Below, one piece after another: positions 1 through 25,365 of a stretch of DNA of 64,000 nucleotides (the first letter of the stretch is position 1; each line of letters starts with the position of its first letter). The translations under genes were made by a program, and so were the position numbers. This DNA comes from Halichondria panicea. Lineage: Eukaryota; Porifera; Demospongiae; Suberitida; Halichondriidae. The notes below the pieces were generated by a model, which ran no database searches, was not told the origin of the DNA, and saw nothing but the letters and a program-made list of their open reading frames with translations. Where the stretch lies: positions 7,989,273 to 8,053,272 of the forward strand of contig NC_087378.1 in NCBI RefSeq assembly GCF_963675165.1. The letters run 5' to 3'.

Positions 1-586
1 GCTGGATGTCAATTAGCTGGGTGGGGAATCAGAAGGAGCAACCATTAATATAATGTTTTGCGAGCATTAACATAATATTATGCGAACTTTGATCACTTCG
101 CAAAAACCTAAACTGTTACTGGTAATGACACACTATCCTTGCCAGAACGCAATACTTATACTTAGATTGTAGAAGGGTGCTGATTTGGCTCATTTGCAAA
201 GGTTTTTCATCAGCACAGTGTACCTACCACACTGGCTACACACAGGGCCTGTGTGGTCAATCAGAGAATATTATTATCCTTTTAAGGCAATAATTATAAC
301 CAGCCGTGGTAAGTGGTCTACATGTATGGAAATGGCTCGTGTTCTTTAAATTTAAGGTAATGGTACAAACTTATTATTGATTGATTCTTCTACATGTATG
401 AAATTACATTTTGTGTAATTTGCAAGTGTGCAATGAGGCACCACAGTAGATGAATATGATTAACACAGCAGCGTATAGTCTACATGTAACTCGTCACTAA
501 GAAAGCTTTCAATAATCTTCTGTCATGCAATCAGGAGATTTAGAGGTCAGAGGTCAATCACATGACTGGCCACGTAACCAACGTAC
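1..586. other. Intronic or 3' region of the ZNF512-like gene, with an old MITE copy
   Basis: No coding exon was recognised. Positions about 45-215 resemble the 5882-6085 inverted-repeat element: both carry ATGTTTTGCGAGCAT, CCAGAACGCAATA and GCTGATTTGGCTCATT in the same order. The rest holds nothing I can assign. Confidence 0.45.
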
Positions 587-2926
<2,340 letters not shown>

Positions 2927-4313
2927 CTTGGAATGTTATAACTGTACGAGAAAACACGACAACAACATTTAGTACACTTGTATCAAGGTGAAGAGATAAA
3001 GCTAACAACAAAGCTGACCAGCACAATAACAGGAATGTTGTAGCTGGTTTATAAACATTCTAGACCCAACAGAGTTCCTTTGACCTCACAGACTGAGAAT
3101 TAATGGAAAGAAACCACAAAACCTCAAACCTCACGAAAAATATGGAGTGTTTGAGTCTTCTCTTCCTCCTTCAACAAAGTACCTCTTAGGAATGAAACGA
3201 AGCCTATACTTATGAGATGACAAAGCAACAATGTATGTCTAGCCTCTAAGAAGCACAAGGTCTGTACACTGTATAACAGTCGGTGGTTAGTGGCTGGGAT
3301 GTGACAATGATAAAAGCTTAGAAGAAATTCTTGTGGGGCCTAAAAATATGAAAGTGTAAACAGGTGACATTATCCTAACTATGAGAGAGGGAGAATAGAG
3401 GAGAAACTAACATGCTTCAGTCAATGTGAAAATGAATGACAATCACTATAATTAAACCAGAAACTACAAGTATTAAACCTACGACATTTCCTAGGGGTAA
3501 CTATATAGGACTGGGTATGTGTACAATGAAAGAGTGACAAGGGACCTAATAATTGCATAATAATAATGATTGTACGCATGTTACAATAACCTAGTACCTA
3601 TATACCACACCCATAGTTATACTATTATGTAACATAATTATAATCGTTATCTGCTTTAAAAAACACCATCCTATTAACGTACTTAGAAGCCGACCGATAT
3701 CAAGATCTCGCACAGAATGACAAGGAATGATGAACATTCCAACAGTGAGAAAAGAAAAGGAGTGATGGTGGCGTCACTACACCATTATATAATATGCCTT
3801 CTTCCTTCAATATCGTTCCCTTGTTGTCTATTAAATTCATTCGAGTCTTCTTATTATTATAACTACTTTTAGGTCAAGTTTTAGCTATCGAGGAACACAA
3901 GTGGACCATAAAAACCCCCCTCAGGGAAAAAATGCCCTTGGCTGAGGAGCTAGCTAGCTAACTTACTTTACTCAGTATAAACACAAAAAATGCGAACACA
4001 GAAGAGGAACATATCAGGTAAAAAGCAAAAGCAAAAATAGAGCGAAAAAAAGGAGAAGGAAGGACTCGAACTCACCTTTGAAACTTTCTCTCGCTCTTCG
4101 TTTTTCGCCGTCTCTTCACAAATTCCATCAGGGGGATATTAAAATAAACAGGAAATTATTGGTAGGCGTATACAGTGCTAGTATACGGATTTATACTGCC
4201 AAACAAGAACTCAAGTACACACACAGTACAGTACAGCAACCCAGACCCAGAGCCCCTCTCCTCCCCCGACCGCAACCCTCGCTAAGAAGAAGTGAGAAGG
4301 ATATAACTTGAAG
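2927..4313. promoter_or_regulatory. Intergenic region between divergent ZNF512-like and RABGEF1-like genes
   Basis: About 1.4 kb between two start codons that point away from each other, so it should hold both 5' UTRs and promoters. It is AT-rich with no long ORF conserved in character. I saw no TATA box or known operator convincing enough to list. Confidence 0.4.
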
Positions 4314-14065
<9,752 letters not shown>

Positions 14066-14142
14066 TGTAACTTTTGTAGTTATAAGTTGACTTTTTTTTT
14101 ATGCTTTACCATACTGGTTGTGTATATATACTGGTTGTATAC

Positions 14143-14187
14143 TAGCCTCCTTCACAAGGCCTCAAATGCGGCCTGGAATCAAGGCTA
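14143..14187. mobile_element. 45-bp TAGCCTC foldback element with TTGTATAC direct repeats
   Basis: Starts TAGCCTCC and ends GCCTGGAATCAAGGCTA. It is flanked by the 8-bp direct repeat TTGTATAC (14135-14142 and 14189-14196). It is related to the elements at 52615-52666 and 57604-57652. Confidence 0.65.
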
Positions 14188-14817
14188 CTTGTATACATGC
14201 TGCTCATGTTGACACTTGCAATGAATGTTTGCCAATTTGGTTTGTTTGTAAACTATAGTAAAATTAAGTTAACAAGCAAGGATTAATGCCCATACTTGGT
14301 AATAACTACTGTGCTCTGATTCATTGCCTGCCCTCTGTAACCCACTCAGTTCATGATACAAAGCTATTTGAATACTACCTGCGTTTGTTCGTTCATGCTC
14401 GTATCGTTATCCTCGTGATTACTGTCACCTTGAAGTCATGTACATGTATGTATAGAGCTGTTGTGTTTCATTCAAGCTAGGTGTAGAGAATCTCATTGCA
14501 TGCAAGCTCTTATGATGAGTTACTATAGGCAACAATTCACTGTGCATGCACCTTGGAGAGTGGTTACTTACCCTGCATGGCCTTCCTTGAGTCAGGTTAT
14601 TACTCTGTTATGCAAATAATGTGCTCACCATGGAGCTATGAAGAAGGGTGTGTTTGTTTGTGCATCATCATCATGAGGTGTTCTGATGTAATGGAGGTTA
14701 ATATTATGGTCTACCTATCATATTATGAATATGACACTACTAGCTAGCTTCCCCAAAAGTGATTCCATTTGTTTTCCCATGTCATTTCCCCATGTGCTCA
14801 TCATGTAACATATGCAT

Positions 14818-15225
14818 GTCACTGTGTGTGCATGGGGACAGCATGCACACACAGTGGTAGGCTGCACATGTGGTCCTCAATGGCCATGCGTGTAACTAGG
14901 TCACTGTGTGTGCATGGGGACAGCATGCATAATTATGGTAGGCTGCACATGTGGTCCTCAATGGCCATGCGTGTAACTAGGTCACTGTGTGTGCATGGGG
15001 ACAGCATGCATAATTATGGTAGGCTGCACATGTGGTCCTCAATGGCCATGCGTGTAACTAGGTCACTGTGTGTGCATGGGGACAGCATGCATAATTATGG
15101 TAGGCTGCACATGTGGTCCTCAATGGCCATGTGTGTAACTAGGTCATAGTGTGTGCATGGGGACAGCATGCATAATTATGGTAGGCTGCATATGTGGTCC
15201 TCAATGGCCATGCGTGTAACTAGGT
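14818..15225. repeat. 81-bp minisatellite, about five copies
   Basis: The unit contains TCACTGTGTGTGCATGGGGA and GGCCATGCGTGTAACTAG. Successive copies start at about 14820, 14901, 14982, 15063 and 15144, an exact 81-bp period. Because 81 is divisible by three, the array stays open in one frame; I do not regard it as coding. Confidence 0.9.
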
Positions 15226-17486
15226 CATATGATATGAACTGCTCCTCCTAGTATAATTATAGTAGTGGATTTGACACAATATGGAGTGCAGAATAATACT
15301 TGTACATGTATGGCAGAGTGTGAGTGTTTGAGTGTTTGTTTACTGGTACCCTATAAGCTGTTTACACATGCACACACACATACACACACACACACACACA
15401 CTGTGTCATAGGGTCCAAATATACTTTCGTAAAGTGTGTAAGTGTGATTCAGGTGAACATGACACCAACTCTGCATATAATGATGTACACTTCTATTAAT
15501 GTTTATTTTCGAGGTTTTCAAAGATTGACCTTGCCTCGAAAATTGGTTTACATTTCCGGTTGAAGTAGGGGTGTTGTCATTTAAACCTCTATCCTCGAAA
15601 TAAAATCTGCGAATTGTTTAGTGTGAGCAATCTGCAAACATGTATTGCCTCGAAAATAACCCGCTCGCTATATGGAATTGCATTCATATCGGATGTATAT
15701 ATATAATTGTAGTGTTCATTGCCTCCTAAGCAGCTGCCCACCCTCTCATTTGAAACTATAGTGATGTTGCAACCAAAATAATAAACTTTTTGTTTGTACA
15801 GAAGTTCCGTTCTTAGTGTGCCTTGTAAACAAATAATGAATACTAGTTATGTTAAAATTCATGACGATCATTATGCACAAGGAATGTGCACTGTTTACAG
15901 TGCGTTTCCATGGCAATTTATATAATGACATCCTATAATCCTATAGTACGTCGTGCCATACATTCTTACGTGTACACGACCTTAATGTCTGGTGAAAGGT
16001 TTTTTGGACCGAGTAAAAAACATTGTTTACATTTGTTAGACTTGAATTCAAGGTATTGCCAAAATATGTGGGAGGGGCTCTGCGGGTGGTCTCCATGCAC
16101 ACGATACAAGTGTGGAGGAGGGTGTAGACTGTATAAACTGATTCATACTGTATTGTGCAAAATGGTCCCACCTCTCGATCAAGATATAATTATTTTGTCT
16201 AAGTCTCAGATTGATGCCTTAACCTAAAAATAGCCATGGAATATTGGAATGTGCATGCATATCGTTCCCATGTTAATAAATGTTTGTTGATTGTATCTAC
16301 CAGATGAAAGAATTTTTCGGAACATTGGTCCCACAATAACTGTATGCCCTTAAGCACATCACATGAGTCTGACTATCCTTTGATCATCATGTTGTATAAG
16401 AGTGTGATCTTGTTCCTTTAGATTAGGTACAAGCTCTGAACATTCTCACCAGAGTCATCGTTTAATTCGTACATGGATACTGTTGCTTTGGGAGTAGAAT
16501 GCAATCAGCTAAATTGTTCCCAAAATAGAAGTAACTTATAGGAGCATTTTCAACGTGACCGTGACATCACATGTAACCGCTGTACAGTTGCAATAATTAC
16601 AGCTTATTTGGGAGAGAATGAGGTACTTTATCACAAGTATACATGTAATAGCAGCCATAGCTAGTCTTCTTGGGAAGTGCGGCTGATTCATGAGACTATG
16701 ACTGTACATGCATCCTGAACACCCCAATTTTTACCAGCCTCGAGCTCCTCCCCTCTAACATAATTTTTGTAGTCATTAGAGCTCGCGCGGTGAATCTTGT
16801 GGTCAGTATACAGATTTAAAGTAAAAAGTAAGTATTAACCAGCTAGCTAGTTAACTAAGTTAGTCTACTTCTCTTCTTGTGCTACTGGTCAGCTACATCT
16901 CGTTCGTCTAGTGCTCTGTCAGTGTTGGCAAAATCAAGCAGTCTAAGAAATAATTTATTAACTCTCAAGTTCAAGTAAGTGAAGTATCTAGACTAGCTGT
17001 ATTAGTACTGTTTAGCTATATCCAAGCTTGATATTGTACTAATGCCGTGCTAGCGAGTTTGAAAAGTGCTGAAACCGAGCATTCCTCTGTTTGCCTAGCT
17101 GTCATTTTTAGCTCATTGTCTTCGAGCTTTTGATCTTGACTAACCACATGCACTGTGCACTAATAATTTACCGCCATGCAAAAAGCATACAATCTTGAGC
17201 TGTAAGACCACCCAGAAAAGCTTTAAGCATGGATCCTATAGCTTTAATATGCAAGGTTATCGTTTGCTTTGTTTGCAAAAGGTTGCAACGGCTATATGCA
17301 AGTGTGTGAAGGCTTAATTTGCCTGCAAAAGAGACTTAGCTCAGGTTGCCAAGGACCTTGGCGCCGGCGCCATAAAGCTTTGCAAAAATGTATGCTTGAC
17401 CACCCACACACCAATTTTGTAATTTATATTCATACTTATTTCTTTGCACAGGTTTGGCATAATTATACTAATAACTCCAGTCTAAG

Positions 17487-20400
17487 ATGTCCAAGATGTC
17501 CATCTCCAGCAAAGGTCGTGAGGTGCTCAGGAGCAAAATGAAGTACAGGAAGAAAAATAACAGCAGTTGGAAGGTAAATTTTTAAGTAATTAAGATTTTT
17601 GCGATTATCATGTTTTTGGGCGAAAATGAGTGATAAATCTGCTAATATTTACTGAGTGATGGTCATAACTATTTTCCCTTTCATGTAGAGTCGCTTTGTT
17701 GCTGCATTTTGTGGAGTAGAGTCTGATGACCCCAAAGCACCAGTTGCTCAAGTCTGCTTATTTGAAGATTACGAGAAGCCGGGTCAAAAACCGAAGAACG
17801 TAGTCAAGCTTGAATCTGCGCAAATCGATTCAAGTTATTCAGGATCAAGCGCAAGTGCTTACTCATCCACGACTGCTTCTCAACGACTAAGTGTTTCCCC
17901 TAGCAGCTTTAATTCGGGTGGGTCTGGATCTGGAGTTATCGACAGTGGCAGTGGAACAGTCGGTGGTACCCACATATTTTGTATTGTAACAAAAAGTGGA
18001 GAGGCACACGAATTTCGTACGGAGACGGAAAATGATAGATTGCGCTGGGTACGTCTATTACAACTGCTCATCATGTACCCAAAGTCAAGTATACCAGAAG
18101 AACCCAAGCTCAACCCAATTAAAGACACTCTGAGACTGAGACTAGAGGCAAAGAAATACGGAGCAAGTAAGTTTATTTTAGAACTATGTTACGATAGCTT
18201 AATGGTGTAATGTATGTGTATCTAGCTAGGGGCTTTGTGTTTATTTATTATTGTGTGGGTTGATTTGTCTTTCAACATAGCGGTTTCACTTTCCTATCTA
18301 CTCTGTTTAATAACAAGTTTGTTTACAAGCTTCTGTTAAAATTTCAGTTTACTTCCTCCTAGGAAATAACAATATCCATTGTATATGTTCACTTCTTGTC
18401 AGCCTGCATTCATTAGATATAAATGGATTCATGATGTTTCCTTTCCTTCATAGTGTTTATTAATTACAATGTAGTAGGTCACATGGCTTTTATCTGATCT
18501 CTTGGAAAATTTAAATTGCCCTCTGCACATGTGCAGTGTCATAGTGTAGCATGCATGTGGTTTTGATTGACAATGAATGAATATGCTGACCTTTGGTGCT
18601 ATCAAAACACTGGCAGACAATATCAGATAGCTATAGCTTAGCTTTTGCAGGGGTGGGTGGTTACACTGCTTCGGTTACTGTTCACATGCCTATAGATACC
18701 ATTGCTAATCTGAGATGGCTAGTGTTTGTTTCCCACTAGACTTTTGGCTATTTATTTGTTTAGATGGTGCTCATGTATATTACACAGAGAGAGCGTGTAC
18801 AGAACATGTGCTTTTACAAATTACCCAGGGACCAGACAAAACTAGGTCTTTGTGTGTAGGACAATAGTTGTGCTGGGAGACTAAACTGTCTAATCGGGTT
18901 ATTTTTGTGAGTATGGTTTAGACTTGGCTAGTAGCATTGGTTTTGGGGTTCTCGGCTTCCTGTGTCTGATGGCATCTCCTCTGTCACTGGTCATGCCTGC
19001 CAACTTGTTAGCAGGAACTTATCTCATCGTCCTAATATCCTGTTTGTCTATATTAGCTGTAAATTTCTACACGCATCATTACACGCTGCCTTCCTCTGCA
19101 CAGATTCTGCTTGGATGGTGTACATTCTACCAGAGGGTGTTGGAACGCGCTGTCGTATAATCGGAATCAATGTACTCGCCTTGAAAAGTGGAATCCCTGG
19201 CAAACAAGTTGGCACTCTGAACATCTACAACCCGGCTGACCCTACCACTCCTCTGCTGAGCTGGGACCGTGACAAAATGAGGAGAACAGGCAAAACAGGT
19301 CAGTAGACTAGACTAGATTGTGTCATGCAACCAACAGGCAAGACAGATAGTATGTGTGCTTTACTTTACAACTCAACTGCTGTTACAACTCAACTGCTGT
19401 AGTACTTATTTGTTGCGTATGGTGCCGTATAAGTTTAGCAAGTGATGAATGATTATGCTTTAATAATGATTACAAATGCTGTTCCCTACAGGCAACCTAG
19501 TGTTTGTGGAGATTGGGCGCAGGTGTTTCGGTGGTCCAGGGCTGGTGTGGATGTATTCTGGCTTCAATGATGCTCAGGCCCTAAGAGAAACGCTCCACAA
19601 GTAAGTGGATCCATTTAGTGACTTGGTGGGCTTGTTGGTTAAATAGTGTAATGTGTTTGTGGTCAGTATTGAGGTGACAGGTTTTGTTATGTGTACTATA
19701 AAGTTGGTTACTCAACTTTACCACAATGTTTGAGGTTTTGTTTGCCTGTTAGATTTTAGAGGCTGTATAGAATGTTGTTTTTTTGATCTTTTGTTCCCTT
19801 CAAAAGATTGTTTTAGCTGCTAAAAAAACTGTATAATTTATGAACATAGTCAATCAATGCTTTGTGCAGATGTGATAATAGCTTGTGATGCACATGTGAT
19901 CTAACAAAGGTCAAGCATCATGTGGACTATGATTATATCATTGTTCTCACTTATCACTTAACCAAGCCCACAACCTAAAAGGTCAATTAGTTATTGTTAG
20001 CTAGCTAAAATTACACCATTAGTTCTTTCCTACACTAGAACTTACTCTGAGTAATCTAAGCTATCACAAGCTTTCTTACCTGTGCTTATATAAGAAGGTC
20101 AACTGTTGATGCTGTGTCTATAGGTGCTAGATATTGATTAGGTGTAGCATGCTTATTGGAACGTGTTGTATATATCCTATTTCCTTGGCATTCTACTTAA
20201 TTACAAGTACTAATTTGGTGGTATTGAGTTCCATGAAGTGATATCTCCTACACATTGTTTGCATACATGTAGTCATGAGGGCTTGGTGGATCACCCCATA
20301 TGCTAGGCTCTGGAGTAGCTAACCCTATATGTGTAGAAATTGGACTTGCCCTCAGCCCCCCTATTGTTGCTTGGTTATTATCTTTTGTAGCCCTGGTTTC

Positions 20401-21674
20401 TATAGCCAACAGATTCCCCTCAATATAGAATGTAGCCACAGGTTGTGTTAATATCCTGTACTTGTTTATACCTACAAAATACAATTTCTATTAAATGACA
20501 TGTACTTCCTTTGCATTGACTCATTATGTCTTCTATTTTCTGTAGCTTCCTATTCAAAGGAGATGGGACTGCTGTACCGATACACACTCATACTCCAAGT
20601 CTATACGATTCACCTCGTGCTTCTTTCGATGCAAACTTCCACCCCGCATACCAACGTGAGAATTCCGTGGGATCACTAGGACACTCAAATCCACTCCTTT
20701 CTCGAAGCCGTTCTATCGATCATGATTCTGGTTTTGTGGGCTCTCCAGGAAGTTTCACCGCACCCAAACTTGAAGGTCCTCCTGTTCGCCTCGATAAGCA
20801 CCCCTCTATCAGACGCAAGAGAGACGCTTCTAACCCAAGAGACATAAGACGGAGCAGCAACAGCAGCATCAACTCACCTATGGGCAGCGGCAGCTTCAAT
20901 GAGGTCTCAGCTCGATCGGGAGAATCTATGGAGCCTAGTTTCGAGGAAGGACAGTTGAGTGGGAATCATTCGCGATCAATATCACCCCCTCAAGATGAAT
21001 GTGATGGTGACGTGGTTGGCTCTATGGATCCTGAGCATGTTCCAATGTATGAAGTGGTCCCAGGTTTTGGTCCACAAACTCGAGTCGTAGTAAGAGGAGG
21101 CGAAGCTGAGTACGAGACAATGGTTCATCCGAGTGCAAACGATGACATGATGGGCGGCTATGTACAGATGAGTAAAGCACCACCTTTAGCGTTACCTAAT
21201 CACACTAACCCAATGTCAGTTCCAAAACCACAAGCATACAACACTCTATCGCATTCCTCAAACAAGCCTGGCCCACACAACACAGCTGCTGCACGCAACA
21301 ATTACGATACCCTTCCCACCATCAGAGAAACAAAACAAGACATTTACGTGAACCACCCTCTTCCCCAAGACTTGAAAGATGTTCCCCAACGTGTGTACAC
21401 TCCGGATTATCAGAATGTGGAGTTGAGCACATCATCAGAGAGAAGACGCGGGTCCATGACGAATGAACAGTACGAGAACGTAGATGGGAGGAGGCAATCG
21501 ACAAGACGAAGGGACAGTGACCACGAGAGTGTCGAACTTCCAATGAGTACCGGGAAACCACAGAATCGTCCAAAACAAGAAATACCTGATAATTATGTAC
21601 AGTTTCAGCCGAAAAACACACCAGCTTTTAATACATCGATGCCACAGCCGAGTATGGTTACAAGTGAGAGTTAA
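17487..21674 (+). CDS. DOK/IRS-type docking protein (PH, IRS-type PTB, tyrosine-motif tail)
   Basis: Predicted membrane-recruited adaptor phosphorylated by receptor tyrosine kinases. Exons: 17487-17573, 17689-18166, 19104-19298, 19492-19600, 20546-21674 (1998 nt, 665 aa). Residues about 10-185 look like a PH domain with a Ser/Gly-rich insert (SSYSGSSASAYSS); its end holds NDRLRWVRLLQLLI. Exons 3-4 encode an IRS-type PTB domain (about 190-290) with the SWDRDKMRRTG and EIGRRCFGGPGLVWMY signatures. The remaining 375 residues form one exon of disordered, Tyr-motif-rich tail: YVQM (PI3-kinase p85 type), YVNH, YQNV and YENV (Grb2-type YxN), YDSP, YNTL, YDTL, YETM. The PH-PTB order fits both DOK and IRS families; the motif mix does not choose between them, so no symbol is given. 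A 5' UTR intron probably precedes the ATG. The same-strand GNAT gene follows 547 bp downstream. Confidence 0.85.
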
Positions 21675-22221
21675 GCTTATTTTATTTATTTATTCTGGAT
21701 CTCACAGTTATTGTTTTTTCCCTATTCTTCCTTATTTCTGATTCTCTGTTTGATTATCATTATAATTTTTGGTTCTTTTCGTTTTGAAAATTATCATTGT
21801 ATCTAAACCAGAGTTGTTATTATCATAATCATTTTTTGTTTTTTCCTTTTGAAAAGCACTCTCTCAAACCCCTCATGATTTTTGCAATCTCACGAAAGCT
21901 GATGGCAAAAGCATTCATCTGTGTTTTTAATTCTGCTGCACCGAACTCTTACTTGTGTATAGTATTAAATGTACGTGTGAACATTGTTTGGCTCGTGTGT
22001 TATTTAGATGAGTAGCCCCCCCCCTCATATAGTTGTCACTACATTCTTGTGTACTTCATGCAGCATCAATAATAAATATTATTGTTTACAAAAATTTGTC
22101 AATAAATAATTTCTCAAGTTACCATAATTGCTATAATGAGGTAAATTTGTATAATTATAGGGTAATGGGTCGTCACTAGGCTGCTGCTACATTTTATATT
22201 ATTAATTTTATATTAATTTTC
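21675..22221. other. 3' UTR and intergenic DNA between the docking protein and the GNAT gene
   Basis: AT-rich, with AATAAATATT near 22070 and AATAAATAAT near 22102 that could serve as polyadenylation signals for the upstream gene. No other feature seen. Confidence 0.4.
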
Positions 22222-22948
22222 ATGACGACCAGTACCTTTATTACTTTCATCAGAGCCATGGAGGTCTTCAAGAATGGAAACTATTCAGTAAGAAAGTGGA
22301 CGGCAAGCGATAGAGATGAAGCTGCGCAAGTGATCAAGCAATGTCTAGAGCCTTATGGCCTCCAATTTGAGCCCCAGGGAGCAGACCTAGACGCCATTGA
22401 CGTGGAGGAACACTATCTAAAGAACGAGAGAGGAGAATTCTGGGTGGTCATTGATGTTAGTAACCAGAGGCTGGTCGGAACTGGTGCCTATTATGAAGTG
22501 AGCGAGCCTGGTGCTGTGGAGATAAGAAAAATGTACTTACTGCCAGAGGCAAGGGGGAAGAAACTGGGACGATATATTCTAGAGGTACGTACAGTGATCG
22601 GTGATCAAGGACTGTATCAACTTCCCTCTATTTATATGTGTCGTACTTTTATAGCCGTAATTATAGTCGCAGTACCTTACTTGACCTTTCCTTGAAAAAT
22701 GCATGCGTGACTAGAGTCTAATCTCTACCGTACATGTACTATTTTGAATTTAATGATGTCCACAATCCCTCCCCATGCAGAAACTAGAGGAGAGAATAAG
22801 AGAGAGAGGCTACAGAAGGATCTACATAGAGACTGCCAGTGTACTGTTCGAAGCTTGCCAACTATACCAGACTGCTGGGTACCTGTCGGTAGAAGGTGTG
22901 GAGACATTGCGTTGTGATCAGAAACTCTATAAAGATGTAACTGCTTAG
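22222..22948 (+). CDS. GNAT-family N-acetyltransferase
   Basis: Predicted acetyl-CoA-dependent N-acetyltransferase; substrate unknown. Exons 22222-22584 and 22781-22948 (176 aa, or 164 from the second ATG at 22258). The GNAT fold is clear: motif A is EIRKMYLLPEARGKKLGRYI, with the acetyl-CoA pyrophosphate loop R-x-x-G-x-x-G/K, and the next helix is KLEERIRERGYRRIYIET. Motif B ends FEACQLYQTAGY. The protein is one domain with no signal peptide or membrane segment. The motif A/B wording resembles bacterial, especially cyanobacterial, single-domain GNATs more than well-known animal ones; I infer possible ancient transfer, but it now has a normal GT-AG intron. It converges on the DIDO-like gene with only 287 bp between stop codons. 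Confidence 0.87.
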
Positions 22949-23235
22949 CTCTGTTCTGTTAGAAATATTTTTTTTTACTGTTTTAAATTTATGAGCGAAT
23001 ATTGTATCAATGAATGTTCAGACACACTCGACATGTTCAATCAACCTAAATTTTATGCCATCAATAATTTTTTTCATAATTATGATCAATTGATTGTCGT
23101 TTAATGAAATACGTACATGTAATAATCAGTAAACTACGCATGCCAAAAATAATTATTATCGTGGAAAATGGAATAGTCGTTGCAAAGAGATGGCAAAGTA
23201 TAATGTTCCAATACTAATAATATAGTTTCCAACAA
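22949..23235. terminator. Convergent 3' ends of GNAT and DIDO-like genes
   Basis: 287 bp of AT-rich DNA between two facing stop codons; both 3' UTRs and poly(A) sites must lie in or near it. No single hexamer stands out. Confidence 0.35.
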
Positions 23236-25299
23236 TCATGTGTGATAGCCTCTGTATCTATCTCCGTGTTCTGAGCGATGGTCTTTATCCCATGTTCCCC
23301 TCCTCTCCCCACGTCCCCTGTAGCCGCCCCTATAACCACGCCCACTATTGTTGTTGAATCTCTCATCTCTGTTCCAGCCATCATCTTGTGGTTGTTGGTG
23401 CTCGTGTTGATATTGTTGCTGCTGTCCCCAATTTGTGCGCGGGTCTCTCCAAGAATGCTGCTCTGCTTGTGGAGGATGATAGGAGGATGGGTCATTATGC
23501 TGTGGAGGAGGATATGAAGGATCGTTATTAGGTGGTGGGGGGTACGAAGGATCGTTACTAGGCGGTGGGGGGTACGAAGGATCGTTACTAGGCGGTGGGG
23601 GGAGGTCATTCATTGGGCCGTGATTAGGAGGAGGCGGTTGGTTAGGTGTTGGTTGCTGGTAGGGAGTATCTTGAGGGTGGTACTGCTGCTGCTGCTGCTG
23701 GGGAGGAGGAGGTGGTTCAGGACGAAATGGAGGCCGTTGGTGACGTTGGTCCCACTCGGTACGAAACTGTGACTCTTGTGGTTGATAGAGATGTGTCGGT
23801 TGGTCCTGAGGTGTTACCTGCTGGAGTGATTGTCGATGTGGTGGGGGCTCACTGGGTCCGCTGGCAGGAACACTAGGCACAGGGGGTGATGAGTTACTAG
23901 GCCCGTCTGAACTAAAAACAGCTCTTAGTTTCCCAGTTCCTGCAGCAGCCAGGGTTGATTGATCTATAGGCCCATCGGAGATTTTCTCTAAAGTCGACAC
24001 AGCAGAGGCTAGCTCCTTCAGTTTAGAGCTGGATAGATTGGCAAGGAGAGTTTGAATGTTAGCAGTAGGTGGGAGGTTGAGGGCACTCTTCAGTGATGCA
24101 GCCACAGCTGTAGTGTTAATGTCAATCAGTTTATTAGTGGTATCTTCAGAGGAAGTAGCTACAGGTTTAGGGGAATTAACTACAGGTATAGCTTTGACGG
24201 GTGAGGGTACTGCAACGGTTGACTTGGAGCTGGCTGGTTGATGTTCGCCGTAAAATGACATTTGCACAGTTTTAGGTTTTTCTTTCTTAACTTCGACAGC
24301 AGGTTTTGAACTCAGAGCATCATCAAACGAAGAGTCTTCATACATTTTTGAGGGAGAATACGGAGTACTGTCATCATCTTCATTTTTTACAGGCTCTCTT
24401 TTCATCTCTGCTCGGTGCTTTGAACTAATTGGAGGGGGGGTTCGGTCACCAAATCCTATCTCAACTTTGTTTTTCTTTCGTTGCAGACCTTCTGTATCGT
24501 TTGATGAGGAGCGGTGTCTCTTGAAGGTAACCTCGGCCTTGATGCGAGTGATAGGAGAGGAGTGGTTGGAGTGTAGAGACATCCTCCTGCTCTTGCTGTG
24601 GACAATCACACCCAGCATCATGTCACTTCTGCCCACAGGGAGACCTGTAGAGGAGGGGGAGGAGGAGGGATTCTGAAATTGACACAATATTACATACTGC
24701 ATATCCTAGAATGTTAAGCTCATGGCTATATGCATCTATGTCATGAACACTTTTTGTACTGTTACTCAGGATTATGCGCACGTACAGAAGTCCTTAAAAC
24801 TGATAATACCCTCAGTGACTTATAGCCCACGCCCTTTGTCAGAAAATGGGGACAATTTGGGCCCGAAATAAATCACTGATCTAACCACATCATATAGTGT
24901 AGCACTACCAAACAGCTACTAAATACATGGGAAATCGGACGTTTGCAACACAAGTAATAGACAATCAAAGATAGCTCCGAAAAGAGGCCTGATATGTAGA
25001 AAAAACCACCTGTTCTACTGTACACATAGATCTACAAGTAAAATGCATGCTTATAATCATGCGTACAGTACATGTAAAACTACTTTTTCCGACCCCACCC
25101 ACCTGGTCCAGTGATTGGCAGCAGCTGCTCGGGTACGTCCCAATGTCCGGGGAGGGGCACAAGGTACATGTCCTTGATAGCATCAGGACCACTGGAGATG
25201 ATAACTCCAGAGCGATGCTTTCTCAGGAGGTAGTTGAACATGGAGACGTAAGCATCTTGTTCCTCCTCTGGCCAACCAAAGTGAATCACACAGATTTCC

Positions 25300-25365
<66 letters not shown>

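Larger units (their letters stand above)
14066..17486. other. Intergenic region before the DOK/IRS-like gene
   Basis: Holds a 45-bp foldback element (14143-14187), an 81-bp minisatellite (14818-15225), a CA tract (15376-15401) and a decayed inverted-repeat element (about 15485-15675; TTATTTTCGAGG near the left end, CCTCGAAAATAA near the right). The last 700 bp probably contain the 5' UTR and promoter of the next gene, and an acceptor-like CTCCAG lies just before its ATG. The 113-codon ORF at 15886-16227 has no recognisable content. I see nothing else. Confidence 0.5.

Noticed and set aside
14769-15149. 126-codon ORF with 27-residue repeats
   Set aside because: It is the translation of an 81-bp non-coding minisatellite; 81 is divisible by three, so the frame stays open by arithmetic. 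No start context, splice sites or recognisable domain.
15886-16227. 113-codon ORF in the intergenic region
   Set aside because: No motif, no conservation signal visible, and it overlaps a similar-size ORF on the opposite strand.
17350-17375. GGCGCCGGCGCC palindrome near the DOK/IRS-like 5' end
   Set aside because: Short self-complementary GC box; no second copy or flanking repeats, so not called as an element.
24645-24702. Upstream extension of the last DIDO-like exon to the acceptor at about 24674
   Set aside because: Splicing there from the SPOC exon (phase 1) runs into a stop; the acceptor before 24644 keeps the frame.
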